Source: Candida dubliniensis CD36 (lineage: Eukaryota > Ascomycota > Pichiomycetes > Serinales > Debaryomycetaceae). Taken from it: DNA of 64,000 bases. This document shows, piece by piece, positions 10,488 through 20,345 of the stretch; position 1 is the stretch's first letter, and every line of letters starts with the position of its first letter. Made by a program: the position numbers and the translations under genes. Below the pieces are notes generated by a model that saw only the letters and a list, made by a program, of their open reading frames with translations, was not told the origin of the DNA and searched no databases. The stretch is from the NCBI RefSeq assembly GCF_000026945.1, contig NC_012860.1, forward strand, positions 1,550,001 to 1,614,000, given 5' to 3'.

Positions 10488-12311
10488 ATGTCCCATAAAG
10501 AAAATGACATTGAAAAGCAGCAGTCTGCTTCTACTGCTACTGCTTTTAACGACAAGCAGATTGCTTCGACCTCGGATGATGCCACCGATAGAAGCCATAA
10601 TATCCATGGTGACAACAGCTCATTGGATTCTCGCTACACCTATGAAACTGTCGACCAAGAAAAGAATTATTTCAAGAGAGTATATAACTCATTCAAACCA
10701 ATGAACTTAGAAGAGCAAGGTATTGATACTTCTCAATTAACTCCAGTCGAAAGAACCATTATTGCCTCTGCCAAACATCCATTAGCAAGAAGATTAAAGG
10801 CCAGACATTTACAAATGATTGCTATTGGTGGTAGTATTGGTACTGGGTTATTCGTTGGTTCCGGGTACGCCTTGGCTAGTGGGGGTCCTGGTGCAGTATT
10901 GATTGGTTATGTTATCGTTGGGTATGCTTTATTGACAGTGGTTAATGCATTGGGTGAATTATCCGTGCAATTCCCCGTCAGTGGTTCATTTAACGCTTTC
11001 TTCTCAAGGTTCCTTGAGCCAGCATTTGGAGGTACTTTTGGTATTTTGTATGCTGCCTCTTGGTGTATCTCATTGCCCTCAGAATTGATTGCAGCAGCTA
11101 TGACTATCCAGTACTGGAACACAGAAGTCAATCCAGCCGTTTGGGTTGCAGTTTTTTGGGTAGTAATTGTTAGTATCAATCTTTTCGGTGTTAAAGGTTA
11201 CGGTGAAATGGAATATGCTCTTTCTATTATCAAAGTATTGGCTGTCATTGGGTTTATCATTCTCGGTATTTGTATTACATGTGGTGTTGGTGACCAAGGC
11301 TATATTGGCGGCAGATACTGGCACAACCCAGGTGCATTTAATCATGGATTAAAAGGTGTCACCTCAGTATTCATCTCGGCTGCATTCTCGTTTGGTGGTA
11401 TTGAATTGGTTGCATTGGCTGCTAGTGAAACCGCTAACCCTAGAATCTCATTGCCTGCTGCAGTTAAATCGACATTCTGGAGAATCTTTATTTTCTACAT
11501 ATTGACCGCCATCATTATTGGTTGTTTGGTTCCTTATACCAATGAAGATTTACTTAACGGTGAAGGTATTGCAGCTTCTCCATTTGTTATTGCTGTCAGT
11601 CAAGGTGGAATCAAAGTGGTGCCACATATCATGAATGCCGTGGTGGTTATTGCTGTTATCTCTGTTGGTAACTCTTCAGTATATGGGTGTTCACGTACCT
11701 TGGCATCATTAGCCGTCCAGGGATTATTACCAAAAGTTATTGGATACATCGATCGTGGTGGTCGTCCATTGATCGCTATCCTTTTCACATCTGCCATTGG
11801 GTTATTAGGATTCCTTGTCGTCAATAAAAATGAAGAAGAAGTTTTCACTTGGTTTTTCTCGGTCTGTTCGTTGTCGGCATTTTTCACTTGGGGAGCAATT
11901 AATGTTGTTCACTTACGTTGGAGATTTGCCTTGGCTGCACAAGGTCGTTCCACAGACGAAATTATTTTCAGATCTCCCTTGGGGACATTTGGGTCTTGGT
12001 CTGGTATTCTTGTTTTGATCCTTATTGTCATTGGTGAAGTTTGGGTGTCCATCTGGCCTATTGGAAGTCCTGCTGATGTAAAGCAATTCTGGAAAAACTG
12101 TTTATCTTTGCCCTTGATGATTTTGATGTGGGCAGGGTTCAAGACTTACCACGGCTCATGGAATATGTTATGGGTCAAATTAGAAGACATTGATTTGGAT
12201 ACCGGTAGAAGAGAAATTGACGTTGAATTATTGAAACAAGAATTGGCAGAAGAAAGACAAATCATAAGGAGTAAACCATTTGTCTACCGTATCTATAAAT
12301 TTTTCTTCTAA
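10488..12311 (+). CDS. GAP4: Amino-acid permease of the AAP/APC family, Gap4-type
   Basis: A 607-residue plasma-membrane permease. A hydrophilic N-terminal tail of about 100 residues is followed by RRLKARHLQMIAIGGSIGTG, the hallmark entry to TM1 of yeast amino-acid permeases, and then about twelve hydrophobic segments. The FSFGGIELVALAASE segment (about 301-315) is the conserved substrate-binding region near TM6. The C-terminus is an acidic helix ending in FVYRIYKFFF, placed like the regulatory tails that control endocytosis. I recognise the protein as C. albicans Gap4, which I recall being reported as an S-adenosylmethionine transporter needed for SAM-induced filamentation. That function is literature memory and cannot be read from the sequence. 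It is isolated between a 4.6 kb upstream stretch and a convergent neighbour. Confidence 0.9.
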   Translation: MSHKENDIEKQQSASTATAFNDKQIASTSDDATDRSHNIHGDNSSLDSRYTYETVDQEKNYFKRVYNSFKPMNLEEQGIDTSQLTPVERTIIASAKHPLARRLKARHLQMIAIGGSIGTGLFVGSGYALASGGPGAVLIGYVIVGYALLTVVNALGELSVQFPVSGSFNAFFSRFLEPAFGGTFGILYAASWCISLPSELIAAAMTIQYWNTEVNPAVWVAVFWVVIVSINLFGVKGYGEMEYALSIIKVLAVIGFIILGICITCGVGDQGYIGGRYWHNPGAFNHGLKGVTSVFISAAFSFGGIELVALAASETANPRISLPAAVKSTFWRIFIFYILTAIIIGCLVPYTNEDLLNGEGIAASPFVIAVSQGGIKVVPHIMNAVVVIAVISVGNSSVYGCSRTLASLAVQGLLPKVIGYIDRGGRPLIAILFTSAIGLLGFLVVNKNEEEVFTWFFSVCSLSAFFTWGAINVVHLRWRFALAAQGRSTDEIIFRSPLGTFGSWSGILVLILIVIGEVWVSIWPIGSPADVKQFWKNCLSLPLMILMWAGFKTYHGSWNMLWVKLEDIDLDTGRREIDVELLKQELAEERQIIRSKPFVYRIYKFFF

Positions 12312-12529
12312 TGTCGGGAGTGTCTATTTTTTTCCCTATTTTATTAGAACTTTGTTTCTCTTTTCCTTTTTTTTTTTTTTGGTTAGTCTCTTTTAATTTT
12401 CTTTATAGGAATGTATATACTAATAATGTTAGATATTGCACATCTTGTTTTCTACAGAAATGGTTTTATGGATGAGAAACAGTAAGTTTATGTGTATTCA
12501 TGAAGTAGGTAAGTACTTGTAGGTCGTGT

Positions 12530-14299
12530 TTAATCAACTTCATCTATTCTATTTTCAAGTGTTTCTCTACAATCTGACTCTTGGCCATTAACAACGTTTT
12601 GTTGTTGTTTCTGTTTTTGCTGTTGTTCTGGGATTGGGTCCTTCTGTCGCCAATCCTTTTGTCGTCTTAAAACTTTCAGCTTTGCATTTTGCAACTTCTT
12701 TTTGAAATCTCGTCTTCGCTTTTCTTCAGCGCGGACTCGCTGATCATACCATTTCCTCATTTGCCTTGGTTCAGCTCCGAATACTGCCTGGTACTGACAC
12801 ATCAAACAACACTCATTGCTAATACTAGGAATCAATCCAAAATAATCTTTAGGGGTTGTAGTTGGTTGGTTGCTACTTGGATCATGAGGTATTTTAATTT
12901 CTCTAACTATTTCCAAATCGATGTTTCTTGAAATAGGCATTATTGTTGAAACTTCTTCATCTTCCTTTGATGATAGTATTCCTTCCTCCTTGAGTGGCTT
13001 GTTTTTACTTTTCTTATCGTCCTTCAGAGCATGCAACTTTTTATTTTTGTGCTTGCTTTTCTTTCCCTTCTTCTTGGTCTTGGTCTGCTCATGTGCCCTT
13101 TCTATAAATTTGTCACCATTTAGTTCCATTTCTCGCAACTTTTCAGCAACATTATTGTAAGTCGGTATCAATTTTCCTGTATGATCATATTCAAACATAA
13201 ATTCACAAGATGGACCATCACTTTCATCTTCATCATAGTCTCCTGTTCGTGCTCCTTTCCTCACATTCACTCTGCTGTTGCTACTATTACTACCGTTCCC
13301 TCGCTCAATGCAAGCATCAAATATAGGACAATCACAATAATCTTCACTCCCATGAATATCACATTCAGGTACAGCATTTAGTTCGACTTCAATATGATGC
13401 GTTGGTGGAATCGTATAAGAGAACCCACGACTATAGCCTTTTTTATCGTCGTCATCCCGAGTAATTTCCTCTAAATCGTAATCGCCTTGATCATAATCGT
13501 AATCATCACCATCGTATTCAAACTCATATTCCTTGCAATCACTACAACATGGACACATGTCAGAATTGCCAGCATGTAATCCTTCTTCATCCTTAGTGTC
13601 ATACAATGAAAACCCTTGTGTCGTTTTGGTTTGCTCACCATGTTGAATTATTTGGGTGATTTTATGTCGAAGAAAATCAATCTCTTTTTCATTCAATAAT
13701 GTATGTGTTGTAGTAGCAAACAATTTTCGTTTATTTTTCACCTCGGTTTTAATACCACTTTTATCAGTTGTGCCATTGACGGTGCCAATATTATCCTTTA
13801 GACTAGCTGAAGTTGATTCTCGTAGTTGGTCAGTCATATCATTCGACACTTCATCTAATGCTTCTAATAAATTATAGTTGAAAATTGGATTAGAGTTTTT
13901 CTCGATTGGGGAGGTTTGGTTTAATATTAAATTTAGATTGGCCTTGATCTGGTTATCATGGTTAGGAAATGGAGAAAAATTATCATCATCATTTTCGTCG
14001 TTTTCAAACCTTTTCACCATGGCTTGTTGCCAGTTTTCGTAATTTCGAGACACCAATTCAAACAATTGTTGAGGGCTTATCCCTGTATTATTATTAGCAA
14101 TGGTTGTGCTGGTGGGGTTCTTTGGTGGTTTTATATCTTTGGTGGGAGAATGTGTTGACTGTTTGTTGTCTAAAGACAGTAGGCTCTCCTTAGCTTGTAT
14201 CAGTTTTTTCGTTAGATCCTCATAATCGGTTTTCAGTTTGGATATGGCATCAGGCATTTGCTGGCTGGGTTCAGACTGTGATGATGGCAGTTGTACCAT
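12530..14299 (-). CDS. Ibd2-like spindle checkpoint protein
   Basis: A 589-residue, highly charged protein. The C-terminal segment CCLMCQYQAVFGAEPRQMRKWYDQR (from residue 497) matches the end of S. cerevisiae Ibd2, which has a CLFC-x-YYMVFGEPPRNMIKWYN pattern. Ibd2 acts in the Bub2-dependent mitotic checkpoint that delays mitotic exit. The rest is poorly conserved: a short coiled-coil-like start, an Asp/Tyr-rich acidic centre, a Lys-rich segment around 400-440, and a charged helix with a Gln tail after the motif. It is larger than the yeast protein (about 350 residues) and has extra Cys clusters (CPCCSDC near 250 and CDCPIFDAC). The family call rests on the C-terminal block; the checkpoint role is by homology only. 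Confidence 0.6.
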   Translation of the reverse strand: MVQLPSSQSEPSQQMPDAISKLKTDYEDLTKKLIQAKESLLSLDNKQSTHSPTKDIKPPKNPTSTTIANNNTGISPQQLFELVSRNYENWQQAMVKRFENDENDDDNFSPFPNHDNQIKANLNLILNQTSPIEKNSNPIFNYNLLEALDEVSNDMTDQLRESTSASLKDNIGTVNGTTDKSGIKTEVKNKRKLFATTTHTLLNEKEIDFLRHKITQIIQHGEQTKTTQGFSLYDTKDEEGLHAGNSDMCPCCSDCKEYEFEYDGDDYDYDQGDYDLEEITRDDDDKKGYSRGFSYTIPPTHHIEVELNAVPECDIHGSEDYCDCPIFDACIERGNGSNSSNSRVNVRKGARTGDYDEDESDGPSCEFMFEYDHTGKLIPTYNNVAEKLREMELNGDKFIERAHEQTKTKKKGKKSKHKNKKLHALKDDKKSKNKPLKEEGILSSKEDEEVSTIMPISRNIDLEIVREIKIPHDPSSNQPTTTPKDYFGLIPSISNECCLMCQYQAVFGAEPRQMRKWYDQRVRAEEKRRRDFKKKLQNAKLKVLRRQKDWRQKDPIPEQQQKQKQQQNVVNGQESDCRETLENRIDEVD

Positions 14300-14494
14300 T
14301 TATACAGTGAGGAAGAATAAATAAACTAATAGATATATTATGAACAACGATATATTCAAACTGAAATGTCGAGCACTATTCTTCTTTACTTCCTTCTTGC
14401 TTTTCTTAGAAGTTCTCTTTTCCGGATGTGGTGTGAATGCTTCTGGTGGTATCTTTTCCTGTTAGTATTGCATTGGATGAGGATGCTAAAAACT

Positions 14495-14526
<32 letters not shown>

Positions 14527-15070
14527 CTTCTTAGATTCTTTTCTAGGTTGGCAAATTGCAATCAATTATTTATACTTACACTTTCTTTTGTCTGTCTTGA
14601 TGAATGATTGATCTTACCAAGCTATCGTGAAGTAACAAGATTTACTTTAAAATTGTTCAATTTTTGTATCTTATTATTTGAAAAGAGCGCTGTATAATGT
14701 TGGAAGAATACTGTTGTATTCTTTTGCTGCCTAACACCACAAGCAAACTTCTACGTGATACAATTATTATTTTTGACCGTTTTTTGTAATTCTTAATTTC
14801 TTCGTAGATAATAGTAGTAGAAGTGCATCCCACCTTACTGGACAACTCTGGTTCTACAAAATACAAGACAAACTTAGTTGTGTATGTGTCTATTTGGATT
14901 ATCTCGACATTCAACTATCCTATACATCTATATCAATATATTCACTAGTGTGTTGTGTGTTGTTGTTATTTTACATTTTGTAAATATAAAATAGTGGGCA
15001 AACGGTTGCTACATCATACTATATCTTTTCTGTAATAATTTTACCCAAATCTTCTGCTTCAATGTATGAT
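14300..15070. promoter_or_regulatory. Intergenic between RIA1 and the Ibd2-like gene
   Basis: About 770 bp, with both flanking genes on the minus strand. It holds a 27-base T run (14500-14526) and, in minus orientation, a TACTAACAG string at about 14459-14467 like a branch point and acceptor, plus a GTAAGT donor-like site at about 14576-14581. No coherent spliced gene could be built from them. Confidence 0.4.
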
Positions 15071-18000
15071 CTAATCTTTTTTCAAAGTTCTTTGCTTTTC
15101 GGCATTTTTGACGACTTTCTCATCAACAAATAACCCTTTTCTTCTTCTGATATTGTTCATATATCTCCTGGCAACATTTTCTCTTTCTGCAAATTCACCC
15201 AACTCTTCTAATTCTTCTTCAGTATGGGGAACCCAAAATGGGTCGATGTCCAACATATCATACCCATCAAAAACTAATTGAGGACTAGCTGCCCCTGATG
15301 TTCTTTTCCTAATATCTTCAGAAAACCCAAAGGCTTCAATCACAGGGATTCTTGCCACAATCGTAAAGAAGGGCGTACCTTCTTTCATTTCTTCTGATAT
15401 AATTGAACCTTCACGTCGTTGAACAACAGCATAAACCTTACCCAACACTTCGGTGGCAGCTTGGATCTCGCAAGTATACATTGCAAGAAACAAACGTGGT
15501 GATTTTTGTAAAAATCGTTTGTAAATCAAGTCACGAGTCTGTGTTATTATTCTACCAGGGCTGACTATCTTATCCTCGCCGACTTCTCTTTTTTCTGCCT
15601 TCTTAAGTCTAACAATAATACCTTGCATTGGTTCAGATGCTAATGGGCCCTCATTGAAAACCAATTGGACCCCATTGAACACATTATTCTCATAAACAAA
15701 TCGAGCTTCAGTTGCTGATTCACTGAGCAAATGTCTAAATTGGTTTGACCCATAATCCTCAATGAAAATATTAGGTCCAACACGTTTAGGTCCAAAGCAA
15801 ACTATATTGTTAATAAAAGACTTGGTGTTTGGGAAGTGAGCAGTCAAATTAGAATTGTCAATTATATTAGCAAACTTTTCAACAAAATCTTTTCTAATTT
15901 CATGAGTGTCATGCATATTGTTGACAATTTCAGCAATAATCGTTTCATTGTCAATTAAAAACTGAGTGACTTCTAAGGGTAACGGAGAAACATCAAATTC
16001 TAAATCAGCAAGTTCATCTTCGCTTTCATCAGATTCATGTTCTTCATTATTGCTGCTGGTGTTGGTGCTGATTTTATCATCGGCCAACCCCTCTCTAAAG
16101 GGGATGACTGGCTCTTTAACAGTAACTTCACAGCCCTTAGCAAATCTCTCTTCCAAATCTTTCAAGCATCGTTCTAGATGCAATTCTCCAGCGACACAAA
16201 CAATCAATTCACCCGACTCATCATCGACATACCATTCCAAAACAGGGTCAGCTTTGGCCAATAAATCTAACCCTCTTTCCAATTTTGCTAGTTTTACTGG
16301 ATTTGTTGGTTCAACTGCTATTTTCATAATTGGTTTATTGTGGATCAAGGTCGACGTGGAAGCCAAATTAATGTATGGTTTGTCGTCAGGTAATGGCGAA
16401 CAAATAGTAGCATTCTTAAGCACGGCATTATCTAATCCAACAACCCCAACAATATTACCTGCGGGGACTTTATCCATTCTCACTAATTCTCGTCCCATAA
16501 TTAAAAACAAGTCTTTGATTTCAATATCGTTAGCTATTTGTTCAAAGTTGGTCTGATGATCTCTGGGTAATGAAGGGTCGTATTTTGGTCCAATCACCGT
16601 TAGTTTCTGACCTCGAGATAAAGATCCAGAATAAATACGAGTGAAGCCTACTATGGTTTCAGTTGATTCTTCAATCCCGTTTGCATCACTCTCATCATCC
16701 TCGTTCTCAAAATCCTCTTCCTCAAATTCCCATTCAAATGGATCCTTCTTGGGTTTAATGACAAATTTATCTTCATTTTTGGAAGCTTCTTGTGCCAAGG
16801 CAGCTGCTTCAGATGCCTTTTTGGCTAATTCTCGTGCAATTCTTCCTCTTTCTTGTATTTCATCGGCAGTTAATCCTCCAATCGATGAATTGCTAACCTT
16901 GGGTAAGTCTTCATTGGGAATCGATAATAATTTAGATACATAAGCTATCGTATGGATATCTGGGTGTGAACTATCACATTCCTGCATAGCCTTGACAAAT
17001 GAAGGGTCGACTAGTTTCGATTTGTCCAGTTCTGACTCCACAGCACTATAAATAGTTTCATCCAATATCTTGTCGATTCTTTCACGCTGAGCAACAATGG
17101 GACTTGGCAAATATTCGATCACTGATCCCAATATTGCATGACTCAATGGAATCCATTGAGACATAATCAAGTTTAGCAAGTTTTTGTAATCTTTGGATCG
17201 CAAGTCACGAGGTGTGATTTTCGCCCCTAATTTCTCAATTATTTTCTCCAACTTCTCTTGATTCCTTTCGATAACACAATTTTCATAAACAGCCCAGATC
17301 TGGTCCAAAATCAAAGAAACAAACAACGGCTTCAAATTGTTACTATTGTTTTTCAATTTTCTGCCAGGGACAATCTTTTTGTTTTTCATATCCAAGTAAA
17401 AGTCCCCCCAGAGAGTTTTTGATAATGCCTGTTGAGAAAAACCCAACTTCTTCAGGTATATTTTGGCAAACGTATTGACTGAAAATGCCCACCCATCTAT
17501 TGCCGAGGCAAATATTACATTATTCTTTTCAGGTGTGAAATACAAGTCTTCGTCACTTTTCTCAATAAACTCCCCCACAGAACCTGCCTCACGCCAATTT
17601 AAATCATCCTCTAGCCTATCACCAGCAAAAAAAGATCCAATCACCGAATTCACTTGTTCTATAGTTCGAGAAATGTGCTGGTATGCTTCCAGCGGAGACA
17701 ATTTCCACTCTGTGATTAGCCTATCAATTTTGTTTATAACTAGCAACGGCTTCAACTTATCAATCCAACACTGGCGTAGAACGTTGACTGTTTGTGAGCA
17801 TACACCTTCCACAGCATCGACCAAAACAACAGCCCCATCACACAATCTCGAAGAAGTACTTACTTCAGAAGAAAAGTCAATATGTCCTGGTGAATCAATC
17901 AAATTAATTAAATGCTCACGAACGTCTGGCTCTTGTGACCCTTGTTGCAATCGCATGACTTTAAAATATAACGAAATTGCCGAGGACTCCATGGTTATAC

Positions 18001-18196
18001 CTCTTAATTGTTCATCTTCTCTTGAATCAAGATATCTGACTTTTCCTGCCATACGTTGAGATATGATCCCGTTAGTGGCTAGCAACGAGTCACTCAATGA
18101 GGTTTTACCATGGTCAACATGTGCTAAAATACATATATTTCTTATACATGATGCATCCAGTTGTAACTTATTCACTGTCTCTGGTGAAATCTTCAT
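15071..18196 (-). CDS. RIA1: Ribosome-maturation GTPase Ria1/Efl1
   Basis: A 1041-residue cytoplasmic translational GTPase related to EF-2. With the SBDS homologue Sdo1 it releases Tif6 from pre-60S subunits. Motifs visible: G1 AHVDHGKT (25-32), G2 RGITM (65-69), G3 DSPGH (101-105) and G4 NKID (155-158). EF-2-like later domains follow, with GELHLERCLKDLEERFA, and near the end IPVIEAFGFSEDIRKRTSGAASPQ. The acidic insertion around FEWEFEEEDFENEDDE and a second acidic insert (ESDESEDELADL) are typical of Efl1 rather than EF-2. I chose the ATG complementary to 18194-18196 because it gives MKISPETV just before the conserved G domain. An upstream in-frame ATG would add 40 hydrophobic residues across the promoter. 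Divergent from the small gene at 18394. Confidence 0.92.
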   Translation of the reverse strand: MKISPETVNKLQLDASCIRNICILAHVDHGKTSLSDSLLATNGIISQRMAGKVRYLDSREDEQLRGITMESSAISLYFKVMRLQQGSQEPDVREHLINLIDSPGHIDFSSEVSTSSRLCDGAVVLVDAVEGVCSQTVNVLRQCWIDKLKPLLVINKIDRLITEWKLSPLEAYQHISRTIEQVNSVIGSFFAGDRLEDDLNWREAGSVGEFIEKSDEDLYFTPEKNNVIFASAIDGWAFSVNTFAKIYLKKLGFSQQALSKTLWGDFYLDMKNKKIVPGRKLKNNSNNLKPLFVSLILDQIWAVYENCVIERNQEKLEKIIEKLGAKITPRDLRSKDYKNLLNLIMSQWIPLSHAILGSVIEYLPSPIVAQRERIDKILDETIYSAVESELDKSKLVDPSFVKAMQECDSSHPDIHTIAYVSKLLSIPNEDLPKVSNSSIGGLTADEIQERGRIARELAKKASEAAALAQEASKNEDKFVIKPKKDPFEWEFEEEDFENEDDESDANGIEESTETIVGFTRIYSGSLSRGQKLTVIGPKYDPSLPRDHQTNFEQIANDIEIKDLFLIMGRELVRMDKVPAGNIVGVVGLDNAVLKNATICSPLPDDKPYINLASTSTLIHNKPIMKIAVEPTNPVKLAKLERGLDLLAKADPVLEWYVDDESGELIVCVAGELHLERCLKDLEERFAKGCEVTVKEPVIPFREGLADDKISTNTSSNNEEHESDESEDELADLEFDVSPLPLEVTQFLIDNETIIAEIVNNMHDTHEIRKDFVEKFANIIDNSNLTAHFPNTKSFINNIVCFGPKRVGPNIFIEDYGSNQFRHLLSESATEARFVYENNVFNGVQLVFNEGPLASEPMQGIIVRLKKAEKREVGEDKIVSPGRIITQTRDLIYKRFLQKSPRLFLAMYTCEIQAATEVLGKVYAVVQRREGSIISEEMKEGTPFFTIVARIPVIEAFGFSEDIRKRTSGAASPQLVFDGYDMLDIDPFWVPHTEEELEELGEFAERENVARRYMNNIRRRKGLFVDEKVVKNAEKQRTLKKD

Positions 18197-18393
18197 GATA
18201 TTAACGGTTGTTCTTGTTGGGAGTTGATGAATATGAGTCAATGGCAATGAAAATAAAACTGAAAAAAAAAAAAAAAAAATTTTGTGCGAAAACCGAGAGC
18301 AAAAAGAAGAATCCAAACATTGCGTTTTTTGCGAAGATCATCTTCGATATCATCTCGCTCCATTACACACACTATCAGAGTTCAAGAATTATT

Positions 18394-18645
18394 ATGCCGT
18401 TGACTTGTCCACTATGCCAAACTGAATTAAGGTTGCATTTACTTCAACCTGAATTATCTATTATATCATGCCCTTCACTAACGTGTATTTATCCATTTAA
18501 TCTATCTGTTGATGAGATTCATAGCAAGAGCCTACTAGTTCCAATGACGAATGATGACATTATGAATAAGATGAAACAAAAATTCAAAAATACAACAAAC
18601 ATCACAGAAGATACGAGTCGATTCATAGCAGGTGAGGAAAGCTAA
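18394..18645 (+). CDS. Small Cys-rich (zinc-ribbon-like) protein
   Basis: An 83-residue protein starting MPLTCPLC. Cysteines at 5, 8, 26 and 31 form CPLC ... CPSLTC, a plausible four-Cys metal-binding site, followed by an IYPFNL strand and a mostly helical, charged remainder. The frame is open further upstream to an ATG at 18208, but that extension crosses the divergent promoter and is Lys-rich and low-complexity, so the 18394 start just before the Cys pair is preferred. The gene shares a 197 bp promoter with RIA1. I do not recognise the family. The spaced Cys pairs and normal codon use suggest a real gene; function is unknown. Confidence 0.65.
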   Translation: MPLTCPLCQTELRLHLLQPELSIISCPSLTCIYPFNLSVDEIHSKSLLVPMTNDDIMNKMKQKFKNTTNITEDTSRFIAGEES

Positions 18646-18823
18646 AGCTGTGTCCTCAAGAAACAGAACCTATACAACACGGTTCTCGTGCTTGCTCATA
18701 TTCGTGGTTAGTTAGCTTAATATGTATTGGTTATATATTAAATAAAGTGAAGAATCCTATTTGAGAAATAAAAAAAAAAAAACGTTGTAAGGAAAGTTAG
18801 ATATAGCAGATAATGCTGTTTGA

Positions 18824-19030
18824 TTATTGTGATTTGTAGTTACCTTCGTACTGTATCTTTTGCATTGGGTGAACTCTTTCGTATTCCTTGTCGGATTCAA
18901 CGTAAACCTTTCTTATAGAAGATCTTTGAAAATAGTTTCTGGCCATCCAGATGGCCCATGAACCGTAGCAGACACCTCCAATTAATACAGCAGTACCTGG
19001 GGTGAGTAATCTAGATTTTACTAAAGCCAT
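18824..19030 (-). CDS. Small single-pass membrane protein, possibly mitochondrial
   Basis: A 68-residue protein. A short basic start (MALVKSRLL) leads into one hydrophobic segment at about residues 10-30 (TPGTAVLIGGVCYGSWAIWMA), followed by a charged tail (RNYFQRSSIRKVYVESDKEYERVH). This layout, with an Arg/Lys-bearing N-terminus, one membrane span and a soluble tail, is common among small mitochondrial inner-membrane proteins. I do not recognise a specific family, and ER or other membranes are possible. The frame is well composed compared with neighbouring spurious ORFs, which supports it being real. Its tail end is 178 bp from the convergent small Cys-rich gene. Confidence 0.6.
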   Translation of the reverse strand: MALVKSRLLTPGTAVLIGGVCYGSWAIWMARNYFQRSSIRKVYVESDKEYERVHPMQKIQYEGNYKSQ

Positions 19031-20345
19031 TTGTGATAGTTTTGGAATAGTTATATAAGCAATGTAATTGAAAATTGATTATTTAGGAGAATAGGAAAAG
19101 AATCCACTGTTATGGAAAATCTTTCTCCCCATCAAAATTGAGAGGATACCTTTTGCCCATATTTATACATGACACTATTTTTATTACCACTGTGCTCATT
19201 TGATTAATAACTATAGAAGCAGAGATATGTACATTGTTCTGGTTTTTTACGGGATATTATTCGTGGCGTGGTTAATAATAATGTTTTTTTTGTTTAATTT
19301 TCCCCTCTGTTTTGTTTTGTTTGGAGGTGCAAAAGAAGGAAAAAAAAAAAACAGAGCCTTGTTGTTTATGACATGATTTTTAGAATCTACGGCACGACAT
19401 ACTTAACGTATATTTAAGGGAATACAAAACTCTCAAAGCTAAAACTGAAGCGTATTGGTAGTTGGAGCTATTTCCTGCTCTCCACGCCCGTTTTGTTCTT
19501 GCATGGTGCGAGGTGGGGTGAGAGTGTGGGACAAACAAAACGGTAATCTACCCTTAAGGAAACACCAGGCCAGAAAAAAAAATCACCTTATTTTATTTAA
19601 CCGCACACTCATTATTCTCAACTGGTAATTAAATTTTCTCAGTCGATAATTTGTCAATTAAAAAAAAAAAATGACTGCAAAAAAAAAGAGACAAAGAAAA
19701 ATAAAAAAAATAACCTGATTTTTCAGAATCATCCAAGAATTTATTGACAAGTACCTTCTTGAAGCCCCGCCACTTCCTCCACCCTCCTTCCATAAACTGT
19801 TTTCTTGGTATATTCCTGGCTTGTTTACCAGATTTGAAAACTAAGAAAAAAAAAAAATAATTGTTATTTCTAGAATTTTTGATGTCATCTAACAGGTATT
19901 GGTCTGGTCACATGGTACCAAAAGATACAATTGTGATTCTCTTCCAGAAACTCAATATATTTTTTTCCCATATATATGTGATGGCACTCTTTTGCAAAAA
20001 GCTTTTGTTAAATTCAAATTCCAATAGATTCGATGTAAAGTCGATGTCATTAGAAATTGGCTGATACTGATTGGTTGTAAAGTTGCATTTAGTCGTGTGT
20101 GTGTCACACTAGCAAATCATAATTGTCGCAGAACACAAAACTGGGTAACAAGTTTGGCTATTCTTTTACCTCTTTTGGTCAGAATTCATTCTTTGGATTT
20201 TCATTCCCAGTAAAATCTCTATTACTATGTCTCCATATCAATAGATCTTCTCCTTTATTTTTTTTTTCTTACGTGCCTACTGTACAATGTTGATACACAA
20301 GTATTTCAAAGAATAAATAATGAATATATTACAGGAATGCTACAC
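19031..20345. promoter_or_regulatory. Intergenic upstream of the 68-residue membrane protein gene
   Basis: About 1.3 kb between two minus-strand genes, so it combines the 3' flank of the zinc-cluster gene and the promoter of the small gene. It contains several A runs and C-rich patches (near 19765-19795). A 67-codon frame at 19861 lacks motifs and is not called. Confidence 0.45.

Noticed and set aside
14376..14458. Lys-rich frame (EKIPPEAF ... TSKKSKKEVKK) as a second exon of a small gene
   Set aside because: No first exon with an ATG joins in frame to the donor-like site, and the frame runs on into the Ibd2-like promoter; kept only as a possible leader intron.
15966..16556. 196-codon plus-strand frame and similar ones at 16641 and 17463
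   Set aside because: They lie wholly inside the well-supported RIA1 gene on the opposite strand and have no motifs.
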